A DNA stretch of 24,211 nucleotides from DASXMX01 sp036794395 (GCA_036794395.1 DAIRGS010000082.1:1-24211); one strand, 5' to 3'. Positions 7,159 to 14,262 are shown, counted from the first letter of the stretch. Made by a program: numbers and translations. The notes: generated by a model not told the origin, from the sequence alone.

Positions 7159-8151
7159 CTACTTGGAAGATTTTTCAGTCGCATCCCTGATGCGGACTTC
7201 AAACGTTGCGGGAGCCACGTTGCCTTGCTTCCACGCCGGAAACGAAACCGTGACCTTGGCGTTGCCCGTCGCGGCTTCGGGCGGAACCCGCACGGGGCCG
7301 TAGAACAGACTCCCGCAGCAGCGCTGATCCAGCACGACCTGTAATTTGATCGGAGGTTGCGTCGCATCCTTGTGCGCGAACTCAAAGTCGGCCTTGGGAT
7401 GTACATTGGCGGGCACATCCCAGTTTGCCAGCTCAGCGAACACGGGATCGTCGCGTCCTCGTGCCGGCAGGCCGAACGTGCCAATCTCCACGCGGAACGA
7501 ATTCGCATCGGAATCGCGGTCCAGCAAAACGATCCCACTCGTCGAGAACGTAAGCGGGCCGTCGAAATGGCAGATTTGGGCGTCCGCGATCCGTCGGGAG
7601 AATATGACCTGCATCTCCGTATCGCTGCCGTATCGCCAGAGGGAATCTGGTGTGGAGGAAGTCACTGCCTGCCAGAGCGTAGCCTTGCTTGCCGGTCGTC
7701 GGAGCGTGGCGAATTCCCAACCTTTCTTTTGGTGGTCTTTGAGAATCCTCTTGTCGTCATCCGTTTTGGGAACGAAATCCTTGTCGCGAACCCAAAAGTC
7801 CAGATGCAGGCTCAATCCGGCAATCTCACCGATGTCGAAGGAGTTCGTTCCTTTATAGAACCATGGTTCCTGCAACTTCTTGGTCCCTCCGATATCCAGC
7901 GCGACTCGCTCGTTCGCTTCCGTCAGGTCGCCGTTGCTGTTGCGATCAACGTAGAGAACGTCACCGTCCACGACAAGCCAGACGCGTTTTTCTGCGTTCG
8001 GGCCGAAGACGAGCAAGGCGTAGTACGGCTCGGTGTTGTACTTGGGTTCCTTAACGAGCGAGCGGTCGATCTTCGTCAGGTCCGCGGCCCCGGATGGCAG
8101 GGTTGACCCGCTCAGCCAAAGCACCGAGAGCACAATCGCGATATGTCTCAT
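7159..8151 (-). CDS. secreted protein of unknown function with EF-hand-like loop
   Basis: The product has 330 residues from the ATG at 8151; an in-frame TTG at 8166 would add five. The start MRHIAIVLSVLWLSGSTLPSGAA is a signal peptide, cut near residue 23. The body has no family I can name. It contains VDGDVLYVDRNSNGDLTEANERV, a DxNxNGDLT loop resembling a calcium-binding EF-hand/dockerin loop and typical of planctomycete exported proteins, and a more degenerate LLDRDSDANSF later. A C-terminal beta-rich segment (KVTVSFPAWKQGNVAPATFEVRIRD) ends the protein. It is monocistronic with its own TATAAT-type -10 upstream and a hairpin-forming leader (TTCACGC/GCGTGAA, 8186-8212). A long open frame on the opposite strand (7357-8106) is a shadow of it. 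Confidence 0.75.
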   Translation of the reverse strand: MRHIAIVLSVLWLSGSTLPSGAADLTKIDRSLVKEPKYNTEPYYALLVFGPNAEKRVWLVVDGDVLYVDRNSNGDLTEANERVALDIGGTKKLQEPWFYKGTNSFDIGEIAGLSLHLDFWVRDKDFVPKTDDDKRILKDHQKKGWEFATLRRPASKATLWQAVTSSTPDSLWRYGSDTEMQVIFSRRIADAQICHFDGPLTFSTSGIVLLDRDSDANSFRVEIGTFGLPARGRDDPVFAELANWDVPANVHPKADFEFAHKDATQPPIKLQVVLDQRCCGSLFYGPVRVPPEAATGNAKVTVSFPAWKQGNVAPATFEVRIRDATEKSSK

Positions 8152-8236
8152 GAGTGTTTTCGCCAATGGTCATCACGAGTGACACTTCACGCCGCGCAAC
8201 GCGACGCGTGAAATCAGCGCCAGGAGAAGCGAAAAC

Positions 8237-8261
8237 ATTATAGGCAGGCACGAAAGGTCAA
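8237..8261 (-). promoter_or_regulatory. possible promoter for the secreted-protein gene
   Basis: On the minus strand TTGACC (8261-8256) and a perfect TATAAT (8242-8237) are visible, but the spacer is only 13 nt. The -10 may be real with a different or activator-dependent -35. The leader to the ATG at 8151 would be about 80 nt. Confidence 0.35.
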
Positions 8262-8291
8262 TAGTAATGGCGGGTTATTTTGCGGCTCGGA

Positions 8292-8561
8292 CTAAATGAG
8301 CGTGCGCGATTCCGCCGCATTGATTTTAAGTGGCACGGCCTTCCAGGCCGTGGCAGGGGGCGCTTCGGGTCAAACGCCGGTGAGATGTGGGAAAACCAAA
8401 TTGCCTCGAAAAGGGCATTTTCTGGCGGGTAATTCAGAAGGTTGTCCAACTGTCGAAACTTGGTTTTCCCAAATCGGACCCGTCGCTGGAGATCATCTCC
8501 CTCGATCATGGACTGGAAGCCCATGCCACAAAAAGGCGCTGAATCGCGCACGGTCATTTAG
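8292..8561. repeat. 270-bp imperfect inverted repeat
   Basis: Three blocks pair in inverted order. CTAAATGAGCGTGCGCGATTC (8292-8312, quoted as 8292-8301 CTAAATGAGC and 8302-8312 GTGCGCGATTC) pairs with 8541-8561 at 20 of 21 bases. TGGCACGGCCTTCCAGGCCG (from 8331) pairs imperfectly with 8505-8528. TGGGAAAACCAA (8388-8399) pairs perfectly with 8460-8471. Because of this symmetry, open frames on the two strands (8296-8610 plus, 8258-8557 minus) encode look-alike peptides, and neither is credible as a gene. The middle block belongs to the same family as the repeat at 1387-1452. Confidence 0.7.
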
Positions 8562-8619
8562 CTCAGAGCCGAAGGCCCGGATGTACGCCACGACGATGCA
8601 CGCCCGGTGAACAAAAAAA

Positions 8620-8740
8620 CTAGGTCGGCAAACCTTGCTTGAGAGGCTCAGCCAAACCCGTCCTGCGCCAGTTGTAGTCGGTAGGAGACCACGAGTTTCT
8701 GCGAACAAGCGAGTTTCTCAAGTGAGGTTTGCCGACCTAG
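8620..8740. mobile_element. 121-bp MITE-like element with terminal inverted repeats
   Basis: Terminal repeats 8620-8644 and 8716-8740 match as inverted repeats at 23 of 25 positions; the outermost 16 bases pair without mismatch (CTAGGTCGGCAAACCT). The element is flanked on both sides by a run of seven A residues in the same orientation (8613-8619 and 8741-8747), as expected for a target-site duplication. It has no coding capacity. Inside is a 9-bp direct repeat CGAGTTTCT (8692-8700, 8710-8718). The right-hand A7 is also the T-tract of the neighbouring terminator, so the flanking repeat could be coincidental. Confidence 0.55.
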
Positions 8741-8778
8741 AAAAAAAGCCCTTGACCTGTTCGATACAGGCCGGGGCT
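8741..8778 (-). terminator. intrinsic terminator of the 10.5-8.8 kb operon
   Basis: On the minus strand AGCCC pairs with GGGCT, and an inner stem CCTGT/ACAGG encloses an ATCGA loop. Seven T residues follow. It lies about 30 nt downstream of the stop of the last gene of the minus-strand operon (8810). The T-tract directly abuts the MITE-like element. Confidence 0.7.
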
Positions 8779-8809
8779 CATTAGTCGGATTTCATTGTTG
8801 CACTACCTG

Positions 8810-9190
8810 TCATCCACTGTTGGGATAAAGCCGACCGATGACGTAGAGGCCGAGACACCAGAGAATGAAAACCGCGCCGAACACGACAAAGGCGAGAATG
8901 AAGCATCCCGCGGGGCTCAACTCAGATAGCGACCAGAATGCGGCCGAGTTTCTTCGAGACAATCGTCGCACGCCGAGATACCCGACCACACCAACCGCGA
9001 CCAACGTCCCAATTCCAATAACGGCCGGCGAGGTCAGAAAACTCCACAGTTCGTGCTCATATTGAACCCTCGTCAGAGCCACTACCTGAAATGTGAATCC
9101 CATCATGCCGTCCACCGGCCGTGCGGCCACGATGTATTCATGCGGAGGAGTTCGGGGGGATTGAACTGGATCACAGGTGATGTTTAGCAT
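8810..9190 (-). CDS. small two-helix membrane protein, unknown function
   Basis: The product has 126 residues from the ATG at 9190. That start lies one base after the TGA of the upstream lipoprotein gene (TGA-G-ATG), so translational coupling is likely. Longer frames begin at ATG 9220 or TTG 9238 but would overlap the neighbour. Two hydrophobic segments are visible, SPAVIGIGTLVAVGVVGYLGV and AGCFILAFVVFGAVFILWCLGLYVI, separated by a basic/polar loop (RRLSRRNS); the first 45 residues are soluble. No family is recognised. It is the last gene of a three-gene operon and is followed by an intrinsic terminator. Confidence 0.65.
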   Translation of the reverse strand: MLNITCDPVQSPRTPPHEYIVAARPVDGMMGFTFQVVALTRVQYEHELWSFLTSPAVIGIGTLVAVGVVGYLGVRRLSRRNSAAFWSLSELSPAGCFILAFVVFGAVFILWCLGLYVIGRLYPNSG

Positions 9191-9191
9191 C

Positions 9192-9890
9192 TCAATGACC
9201 CAGAGTGTAGACCGACTCATCGACGGAAGGTGTGACAACGCTACTGTTTGGAACGCTGCTTTCGAGCACCGTTCGCGCGTCCTCCCACACCTTAAGGAAG
9301 TGCTTGTACGATGCGGACGGCGGATCGCCCGGGCCGTCTGCCGCGCTTTGCAGCCCGCGTTCGGTGACGACGATGCCCGGATCGCTGGGATCGTGCCATG
9401 AGCCGATCCAATGGCTTACCCCATTCATTTGCGCGGCGATGACGGTGTGGGACGCATCAGGGCCGAAGTTGACCTGCCGCGTCAGGTTGAAGAACCCGGT
9501 GGCGTTGAGCCGATCCGCGAGAAAGCCGACCTTATCGACCGCGATCTGCCCTCGCGTATATGGCGGACCTCCGAAGTGCCGATCAGCACTCCAAACGACC
9601 GTCCCATCTGACCAGATGCCGACAATCAATTTGCGGAGTTGGGCAGTGCCGGTCGGGGGAGCGTTTCCGCCGTGCTCCCACCAAATGGCGGCGACAGGTC
9701 TGACGCCAATTAGCCGCGTAGGGGAGGACTTGGCCGGAGCCTGTGTTTCAGACTTTGTCGAGGGGATGCTTGCTCGCTGTTCACGACACCCGAGCGTTGC
9801 GAATGCGATTACAGCGATCCACAGCAACCACGTGTGCGAGCGCCGGCACGAATTGGAATCGCCAAGGCGACCATAAGCAGTGCGATTCAT
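9192..9890 (-). CDS. putative lipoprotein, unknown function
   Basis: The product has 232 residues from the ATG at 9890, which overlaps the upstream stop codon as ATGA; an in-frame start at 9935 would lie deep inside the neighbour and is less likely. A basic N-region and hydrophobic stretch (WLLWIAVIAFATLG) end at Cys35, a plausible though imperfect lipobox (TLGC), followed by a Ser/Thr/Pro-rich linker. The globular part has motifs such as VGIWSDGTVVWSADRHFGGPPYTRGQI and GFFNLTRQVNFGPDASHTVIAAQMNG. It would be an envelope-anchored protein. I recognise no named family. It is the middle gene of a coupled three-gene operon with membrane proteins on both sides. Confidence 0.7.
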   Translation of the reverse strand: MNRTAYGRLGDSNSCRRSHTWLLWIAVIAFATLGCREQRASIPSTKSETQAPAKSSPTRLIGVRPVAAIWWEHGGNAPPTGTAQLRKLIVGIWSDGTVVWSADRHFGGPPYTRGQIAVDKVGFLADRLNATGFFNLTRQVNFGPDASHTVIAAQMNGVSHWIGSWHDPSDPGIVVTERGLQSAADGPGDPPSASYKHFLKVWEDARTVLESSVPNSSVVTPSVDESVYTLGH

Positions 9891-10537
9891 GCCGATCTTC
9901 CCATTTTGACCACCGCCGTCCCGCATTCCGGGCAAACGCCGCTGGTGTTGCCGGTAAGGTCATATCCGCACGTGAGGCAGCATGACCCTTTGCGCCAATG
10001 AGATATCCGCTTGTAGCGAGATAGCACGCGAAAGGTTGCTATCGCTGGAAGTGCTCCAAAGGTCGCGAATAGCAGCCAATAACGGAATTTTATCGCGTAC
10101 CGACCGTCGATGCCGTCCGGCCCAAATCCGGAGCCGTAACCGTACTGCACGCCGAACGCTTCGTGGAAGGATCCGGTACAGAGTTTTTGCATATCAAACA
10201 TCCCCCCTTGCGCGCCGCCGCCGCGCTCTATGACCCAACTGTGATTGACGGTCGGCATGATGTCCTGCCGCAATTGCTCCGCTACTTCGTTAGACACCCG
10301 CAACCCGAGTTTGTATACGGAGACCCCGTCCGACCCTGCCCACAAAGTCCATTGGCGAATTATCATCCCTTGCGAATCCTCATGCAGCGAGACCCGCGAC
10401 AGGCTTTCATAGAACGATCGGTTTCTGATCCAATACACCACCGTTGTCAGCCACAACAGCAGTGAAAGGACCAAGGCGAAGTAGGAGAACTTTCGTTTCA
10501 TACCGTACATCAGCTTGGAGCGAGACTGCCCTCGCAC
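9887..10537 (-). CDS. membrane protein with C-terminal zinc ribbon
   Basis: The product has 216 residues from a GTG at 10537, chosen because GAGG lies 7 nt before it; ATG codons at 10510 and 10501 are alternatives and give a cleaner N-terminal helix. One hydrophobic segment lies near the N-terminus (FSYFALVLSLLLWLTTVVYWI) and one near residue 165 (YWLLFATFGALPAIATFRVL), with an extracytoplasmic loop between. A zinc ribbon with two CxxC pairs follows (CLTCGYDLTGN...CPEC). This architecture is common and poorly characterised in planctomycetes. Its stop overlaps the next gene's start (ATGA). It is divergent from a relative at 10613. The role is unknown; the tail could mediate binding to protein or nucleic acid at the membrane. 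Confidence 0.75.
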   Translation of the reverse strand: MRGQSRSKLMYGMKRKFSYFALVLSLLLWLTTVVYWIRNRSFYESLSRVSLHEDSQGMIIRQWTLWAGSDGVSVYKLGLRVSNEVAEQLRQDIMPTVNHSWVIERGGGAQGGMFDMQKLCTGSFHEAFGVQYGYGSGFGPDGIDGRYAIKFRYWLLFATFGALPAIATFRVLSRYKRISHWRKGSCCLTCGYDLTGNTSGVCPECGTAVVKMGRSA

Positions 10538-10612
10538 GTTCAGACCTCATCAGATCACCTACATTGTGCGCCTTTGTCGTTCACTCGCTCTGTCCAAGGT
10601 AATATTTCGCTC

Positions 10613-11221
10613 GTGACTCGACGCATTTTTACAATCGCTACGTTCGTGTCGCTCTTACTATGTGCGGCGGCAGTTGCGCTGTATTTCTGGAGCCAGGACC
10701 GTACACATTTGATGCAGGTCCACATCGGCACTTTCGCGATATACGCCAGGGCTGACTCGATTGGCTGGCGGAAGGTTGATGCCGGTGGCGTTCATGGCTG
10801 GGACTTTCCCTACGGGACCGTCATTTTGTTGACAATAGTTCTTCCCCTGGTTTGGGCTTACCTCCGGTTGTTTCCGCGCACTCCCGCCAAGGCGCCTCCA
10901 ATCGGCGCGAGCCCGGCTTTGCTGGAAGAACTGCGAATAGATAAGGAAATTCGTTTCCTGCTTCCTCCGGCCATGGCGATATATTGCATAATTGGCTTGG
11001 CAGCATTGGGGTTTGAGGCGCGTAACAAGGCCGTGTGGGTCATGGTTGCGCCATTGGAATTACTGCTGATCGCCAACTTGCGCGCCCGGCGTCTTCTTAA
11101 AACCCGCTTGATCCGCCTGCGGGGCAAGCTCTGCCCCCAATGCGGCTACTCCCTCACCGGCAATGTCAGCGGGCTGTGCCCAGAGTGCGGCACCCCTATC
11201 GCTCAGCAAGCAGTTCCCTGA
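10613..11221 (+). CDS. planctomycete membrane protein with C-terminal zinc ribbon
   Basis: The product has 202 residues from GTG at 10613 (MTRRIFTIATFVSLLLCAAAVALYFW); a TTG at 10574 would add 13 poorly supported residues, and neither start has an ideal Shine-Dalgarno (AAGG lies 13 nt before the GTG). Hydrophobic segments are at the N-terminus, at YGTVILLTIVLPLVWAYL, and at FLLPPAMAIYCIIGLAAL and VWVMVAPLELLLIANL. The tail is a two-CxxC zinc ribbon, CPQCGYSLTGN...CPECGTP. The N-terminal LFT/IFT-SLLLC pattern followed by a DFPYG-hydrophobic segment is a recurrent planctomycete layout. It shares the zinc ribbon with the divergent gene at 9887-10537 but little else. Function unknown. Confidence 0.75.
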   Translation: MTRRIFTIATFVSLLLCAAAVALYFWSQDRTHLMQVHIGTFAIYARADSIGWRKVDAGGVHGWDFPYGTVILLTIVLPLVWAYLRLFPRTPAKAPPIGASPALLEELRIDKEIRFLLPPAMAIYCIIGLAALGFEARNKAVWVMVAPLELLLIANLRARRLLKTRLIRLRGKLCPQCGYSLTGNVSGLCPECGTPIAQQAVP

Positions 11222-11337
11222 CAATCGATAAGGCAAAAGATTGATAAATGTTCTGTTGCGGGGCGGAATAATAGGACATTTCAGGGTATTGATCCCAAAA
11301 ACACTCTATTTTCGCGTTCTTGCGCGATCCGTTCATC

Positions 11338-11367
11338 TTGACCCCAATCGCTTTTACCGGTTATACT
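11338..11367 (+). promoter_or_regulatory. sigma70-type promoter for the DksA-like gene
   Basis: TTGACC (11338-11343), an 18-nt spacer and TATACT (11362-11367), each matching 5 of 6 consensus bases. Predicted start near 11374 gives a leader of about 80 nt containing AAAGGAG (11435-11441) before the GTG. Confidence 0.6.
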
Positions 11368-11453
11368 TGCGGGTCTTTTCGGTTCGGGCTTGGCGGCCCC
11401 TTGGTAGGTCGCGATGATGAGTTGAGTGCTTGCGAAAGGAGCTGGGTTCCCTC

Positions 11454-12203
11454 GTGGCAAAAGCAGTATCGAAGCGACCGCTCCCGTCCAAATCTAAGCC
11501 TGTCGCCAATCATAAGGCGGTGGCCAAGGCCGGCGTATCCAAGCCGTCCAAGCTACCGACAGGTAAGGTGTTAGCTCCCAAAGCAGCCCTTGGCAAAGCA
11601 GCCGTACCTAAACTGATTCCCAAGGTCGTTGCAAAACCCTCAAAGGCGAACGGCACCAACGGGGCGAACCATCATGTCAAAACGGCCAAGGTGATCGACG
11701 ACGGACCCAAGCTCGGCTCAATTGCCGGGCGCAACCTGCCGCCGGCCAAAGCGCCCCGGCCGATTCCGACCAACGAGGCCATGATCGCGGCTCCGGTTCC
11801 AACAAATAACAAGCCCCGGAAGAATCAGGCGGGGTTGCTGACCAAGGAACTCGAGCATTTCCGCGACCTTCTCCTGGCCAAACGCGGCGACATCGTCGGC
11901 GATATGAGCGCCATGGAACGCGAGGCCCTTCGCACCAGCGGGGGCAGCAATCTGTCGACCCTGCCGATCCATATGGCCGACATGGGCACCGACAACTACG
12001 AGCAGGAATTTACCCTCGGCCTGGTCGAGACAGAGCGCAAGCTCCTTCGCGAGATCAATTACGCCCTGGCGAAAATCCAGAACGGAACCTTCGGTATTTG
12101 CGAAGGGACCGGCAAGCCGATCAGCAAGGCCCGGCTCGAGGTGCAGCCGTGGGCCAAGTATTCCATCGAATACGCCAAACAGATGGAGCGCGGCGGCAGG
12201 TAA
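11454..12203 (+). CDS. DksA/TraR-like protein with basic N-terminal tail and degenerate zinc finger
   Basis: The product has 249 residues from GTG at 11454, 12 nt after a strong AAAGGAG; a TTG at 11430 lies upstream of that site and is unlikely. Residues 1-125 are a low-complexity Lys/Ala/Pro/Val tail resembling histone-H1-like or AlgP-like tails. Residues 126-249 are DksA-like: a coiled coil (ELEHFRDLLLAKRGDIVGDMSAMERE), then DNYEQEFTLGLVETERKLLREINYALAKIQNGTFGIC. The CxxC-x17-CxxC positions read Cys216, Thr219, Ser237, Tyr240, so zinc cannot bind in the normal way, while the surrounding GTGKPISKARLEVQPWAKY is well kept. DksA proteins enter the RNA polymerase secondary channel and act with ppGpp. 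lspA follows 312 bp downstream, an order also known from Chlamydia. The basic tail suggests nucleic acid binding (inference). Confidence 0.85.
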   Translation: MAKAVSKRPLPSKSKPVANHKAVAKAGVSKPSKLPTGKVLAPKAALGKAAVPKLIPKVVAKPSKANGTNGANHHVKTAKVIDDGPKLGSIAGRNLPPAKAPRPIPTNEAMIAAPVPTNNKPRKNQAGLLTKELEHFRDLLLAKRGDIVGDMSAMEREALRTSGGSNLSTLPIHMADMGTDNYEQEFTLGLVETERKLLREINYALAKIQNGTFGICEGTGKPISKARLEVQPWAKYSIEYAKQMERGGR

Positions 12204-12515
12204 GCTTCGTTCCTGCGTCGAAACGAGGGGGCGTAATTCTATTTCCTAAATGATCGTGCCTGATTCGGCATCTTGGCAGCAGGTGAAATCGGTATCGCGG
12301 TGGTTTGGCAAGGCGAATTGCAGCGCTCTGAGAAGCCGGGGTGGCGCGGGGTACCTCTATACCCCGGCGTGGGGGCTTTGCGCGATGGGACGCGGCAATT
12401 GGGGTGGGGGTGGCACAGGGTGATTTGAGTGAGTGGCGCGTGATTCCGCACATTCATTTAGTTGCAACTGGCGGGGGAATCGCAAATCGTCGCTGGCGAA
12501 TCTACAATCCCCCTT
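12204..12515. other. 312-bp gene-free gap between dksA-like gene and lspA
   Basis: No gene supported; frames here lack starts or domain signal. A small hairpin, GGGGTA (12348-12353) with TACCCC (12360-12365), lies in a GC-rich patch but is not followed by T residues. No clear promoter for lspA was recognised. Confidence 0.5.
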
Positions 12516-13085
12516 ATGTCCGATTTGTTGCGCCGAACCTTGTTCTCTCCGCTGTCGCTGGCCTGCTTCGTTTTGACGGCGGTGATTGGGTTTGGCCTGG
12601 ATCAATGGAGCAAGCACGAGGCGTTTGCGCGCCTGTGCACCAGCGTGGTGTGGTACGACGGCAAGCCGCAGCCTGAAGGGCGGCGGACGGTCACCTTCAT
12701 CCCCGGCCTGATTGATTTTACGGTGACGACCAATCAAGGGGCGGTTTTTGGGGTCGGGCAGGGGCAGCGCACGCTCTTTATCATTGTCTCGGCGGCGGCA
12801 ATCCTGTTCATCGGCTACTTGTTTATCACCAGCGGAAGCCAGCGGATTTATCAGATTATTCTGGGCATGCTGCTGGCCGGAGTGCTGGGCAATTTGTACG
12901 ACCGCCTGCGGTACAGTTATGTCCGCGACATGATTCATGGGCTGCCGCGTTCGAATTTGTTTCCATATATCTTCAATGTGGCCGACACGCTGCTGTGTGC
13001 GGGCGTGGGGTTGATGGTCGTCTACAGCCTGTTTCACAATCCAAATCGCCAACGGCCCAACGTGGTCAAGCCGGAGACGGCTTAA
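12516..13085 (+). CDS. lspA: lipoprotein signal peptidase (signal peptidase II)
   Basis: The product has 189 residues from ATG at 12516; the frame extends back to a TTG at 12462, but that adds non-family sequence. It is an inner-membrane aspartic protease that cleaves the signal peptide of prolipoproteins after lipid attachment. Family blocks are GLDQWSK (Asp29), TTNQGAVFGVGQGQ (72-84), GNLYDRLRYSYVRDMI (125-140) and FNVADTLL (153-160). Asp138 and Asp157 are the expected catalytic pair. Four hydrophobic helices are visible (about 13-28, 87-104, 112-126 and 155-174). A 15-25 residue insertion before the NxGAxFG block (YDGKPQPEGRRTVTFIPG) is longer than in E. coli LspA. It likely processes the exported lipoproteins encoded nearby, such as that at 9192-9890. 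Confidence 0.92.
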   Translation: MSDLLRRTLFSPLSLACFVLTAVIGFGLDQWSKHEAFARLCTSVVWYDGKPQPEGRRTVTFIPGLIDFTVTTNQGAVFGVGQGQRTLFIIVSAAAILFIGYLFITSGSQRIYQIILGMLLAGVLGNLYDRLRYSYVRDMIHGLPRSNLFPYIFNVADTLLCAGVGLMVVYSLFHNPNRQRPNVVKPETA

Positions 13086-13121
13086 CCACGGCGAATGCCT
13101 GCCTTGCGTAATCGAGGGAAC

Positions 13122-13877
13122 ATGCACCGTGTCCACCTGATGGCGTTGGTGTGTCCGCTGATGGCCCTGCTCCTGGTGGACGTTGCTCAGGGCCAGACCA
13201 CGCGCCCTCAGCCCACCACGCGATCGGCTGCAAAGCCCACTTCACACACGACGCGCACGATCGAAGGATGGACCGTTCGCATTGATGATCGATTGCTGGC
13301 CGATCCCAATCGCGCGCTGGGCGAACAGGCAATCAAGCTACTTACCAACCGGCTGGCCGACATCGTTTGGGTTGTACCGGCGGATAAAGTCGAATGGCTT
13401 GCGAAGGTGCCGATCGTTCTGGACCTCACCAACGGCGCCTTGCTCACGGCCCAATATCACCCCAGCGCCGGCTGGCTGCGGGAGAATGGATACGACCAGT
13501 CGCTGGCCCATTGCGTTCATATCCCCGACGCGGCTTATTTTGCTTCGGGGAAAATGTCGTATGAGCAGCCGTGGGCGGTGCTGCATGAGTTGGCGCATGC
13601 GTATCACGATCAGGTACTGGGTTTCGATGAGCCGCGAATCATGGCGGCGTGGCATCGGTTCGTGAAGTCGGGGAAATACAAATCGGTCCCTCACATGAAC
13701 GGCCGAATGCGCGAACACTACGGCCTGACGAATCAAAAGGAATTCTTCGCCGAGATGACCGAAGCGTATTTTGGGATGAACGACTTTTTCCCGTTCAACA
13801 GCGCCGAGTTAAGGCGGGAGGAGCCGGAGCTATTTCAGCTGATGCGCGAGATTTGGGGGAAGCTGCCGAACGAGTGA
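13122..13877 (+). CDS. secreted zinc metallopeptidase, anthrax-lethal-factor-like (ATLF)
   Basis: The product has 251 residues from ATG 13122, preceded by GAGGG (13114-13118); an ATG at 13095 adds nine residues without a ribosome-binding site. A signal peptide (MHRVHLMALVCPLMALLLVDVAQG) is cut near residue 24, followed by a Thr/Pro/Arg-rich linker. The catalytic part has HELAHAYHDQ at 155-164 (HExxH zinc site) and NQKEFFAEMTEAYFG at 204-218, where Glu207 or Glu211 supplies the third ligand. The combined HELAH...EFFAE pattern is that of the anthrax lethal factor C-terminal (ATLF) peptidase group, found without toxin partners in many planctomycetes. The substrate is unknown. It follows lspA by about 36 bp and may be co-transcribed. 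No pore-forming or translocation partner is present nearby. Confidence 0.8.
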   Translation: MHRVHLMALVCPLMALLLVDVAQGQTTRPQPTTRSAAKPTSHTTRTIEGWTVRIDDRLLADPNRALGEQAIKLLTNRLADIVWVVPADKVEWLAKVPIVLDLTNGALLTAQYHPSAGWLRENGYDQSLAHCVHIPDAAYFASGKMSYEQPWAVLHELAHAYHDQVLGFDEPRIMAAWHRFVKSGKYKSVPHMNGRMREHYGLTNQKEFFAEMTEAYFGMNDFFPFNSAELRREEPELFQLMREIWGKLPNE

Positions 13878-14262
13878 GAGAGGATGAAGTGGAGGAGGGA
13901 GTGGGGGAGGGCAGGGCGGCAGCATGTAGTTTTATCGCCGTAGTCGTTCCACGAGGTAGTCGCGGTCAATGGAGCAACGGTCGCGGTCGCCTGGGCGTCC
14001 ATGCCAAACTCCTTGGCAAGAGAAATAAATTAGAACACCCGAGGCCTCGTAACAAAATCCCACCCTAACCAAGCATCCGACAAGGCGCAAGCGCAAGATT
14101 AAGCAAAACTACATGCCGTTGTCCTGAAGCCTCCCCCCCTTCAGCTATATGGAGGGGTTGTTGAAACAACACGGACGGGGACGATGAGTACCTAGGGTTA
14201 GCGGTTTTCGTGTGCACATAGTTTAGGTTGTAAACGCCCACGGACGGGCTAAAGGAAAGCGA
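13878..14262. promoter_or_regulatory. 385-bp leader/control region of the DUF1501 operon
   Basis: No gene is supported. Structures seen are a CTGAAG/CTTCAG hairpin (14124-14144), a GTTGTT-GA-AACAAC palindrome (14157-14170), and a 10-bp direct repeat CACGGACGGG at 14170-14179 and 14239-14248. AAGGA at 14252-14256 precedes the ATG by 6 nt. A consensus promoter is not obvious; the palindrome and direct repeat are candidate operator sites. Confidence 0.4.

Noticed and set aside
7357..8106. 249-codon plus-strand frame
   Set aside because: Antisense to the secreted protein, which has a signal peptide, an EF-hand-like motif and a plausible -10.
8258..8610. Two similar small frames on opposite strands
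   Set aside because: Their similarity follows from the underlying 270-bp inverted repeat; neither has a ribosome-binding site or a domain.
12348..12365. GGGGTA/TACCCC hairpin as a terminator
   Set aside because: Only six pairs and no T-tract on either strand.
12121..12453. 110-codon minus-strand frame in the dksA-lspA gap
   Set aside because: Pro/Arg-rich composition typical of random GC-rich DNA; no domain or ribosome-binding site.
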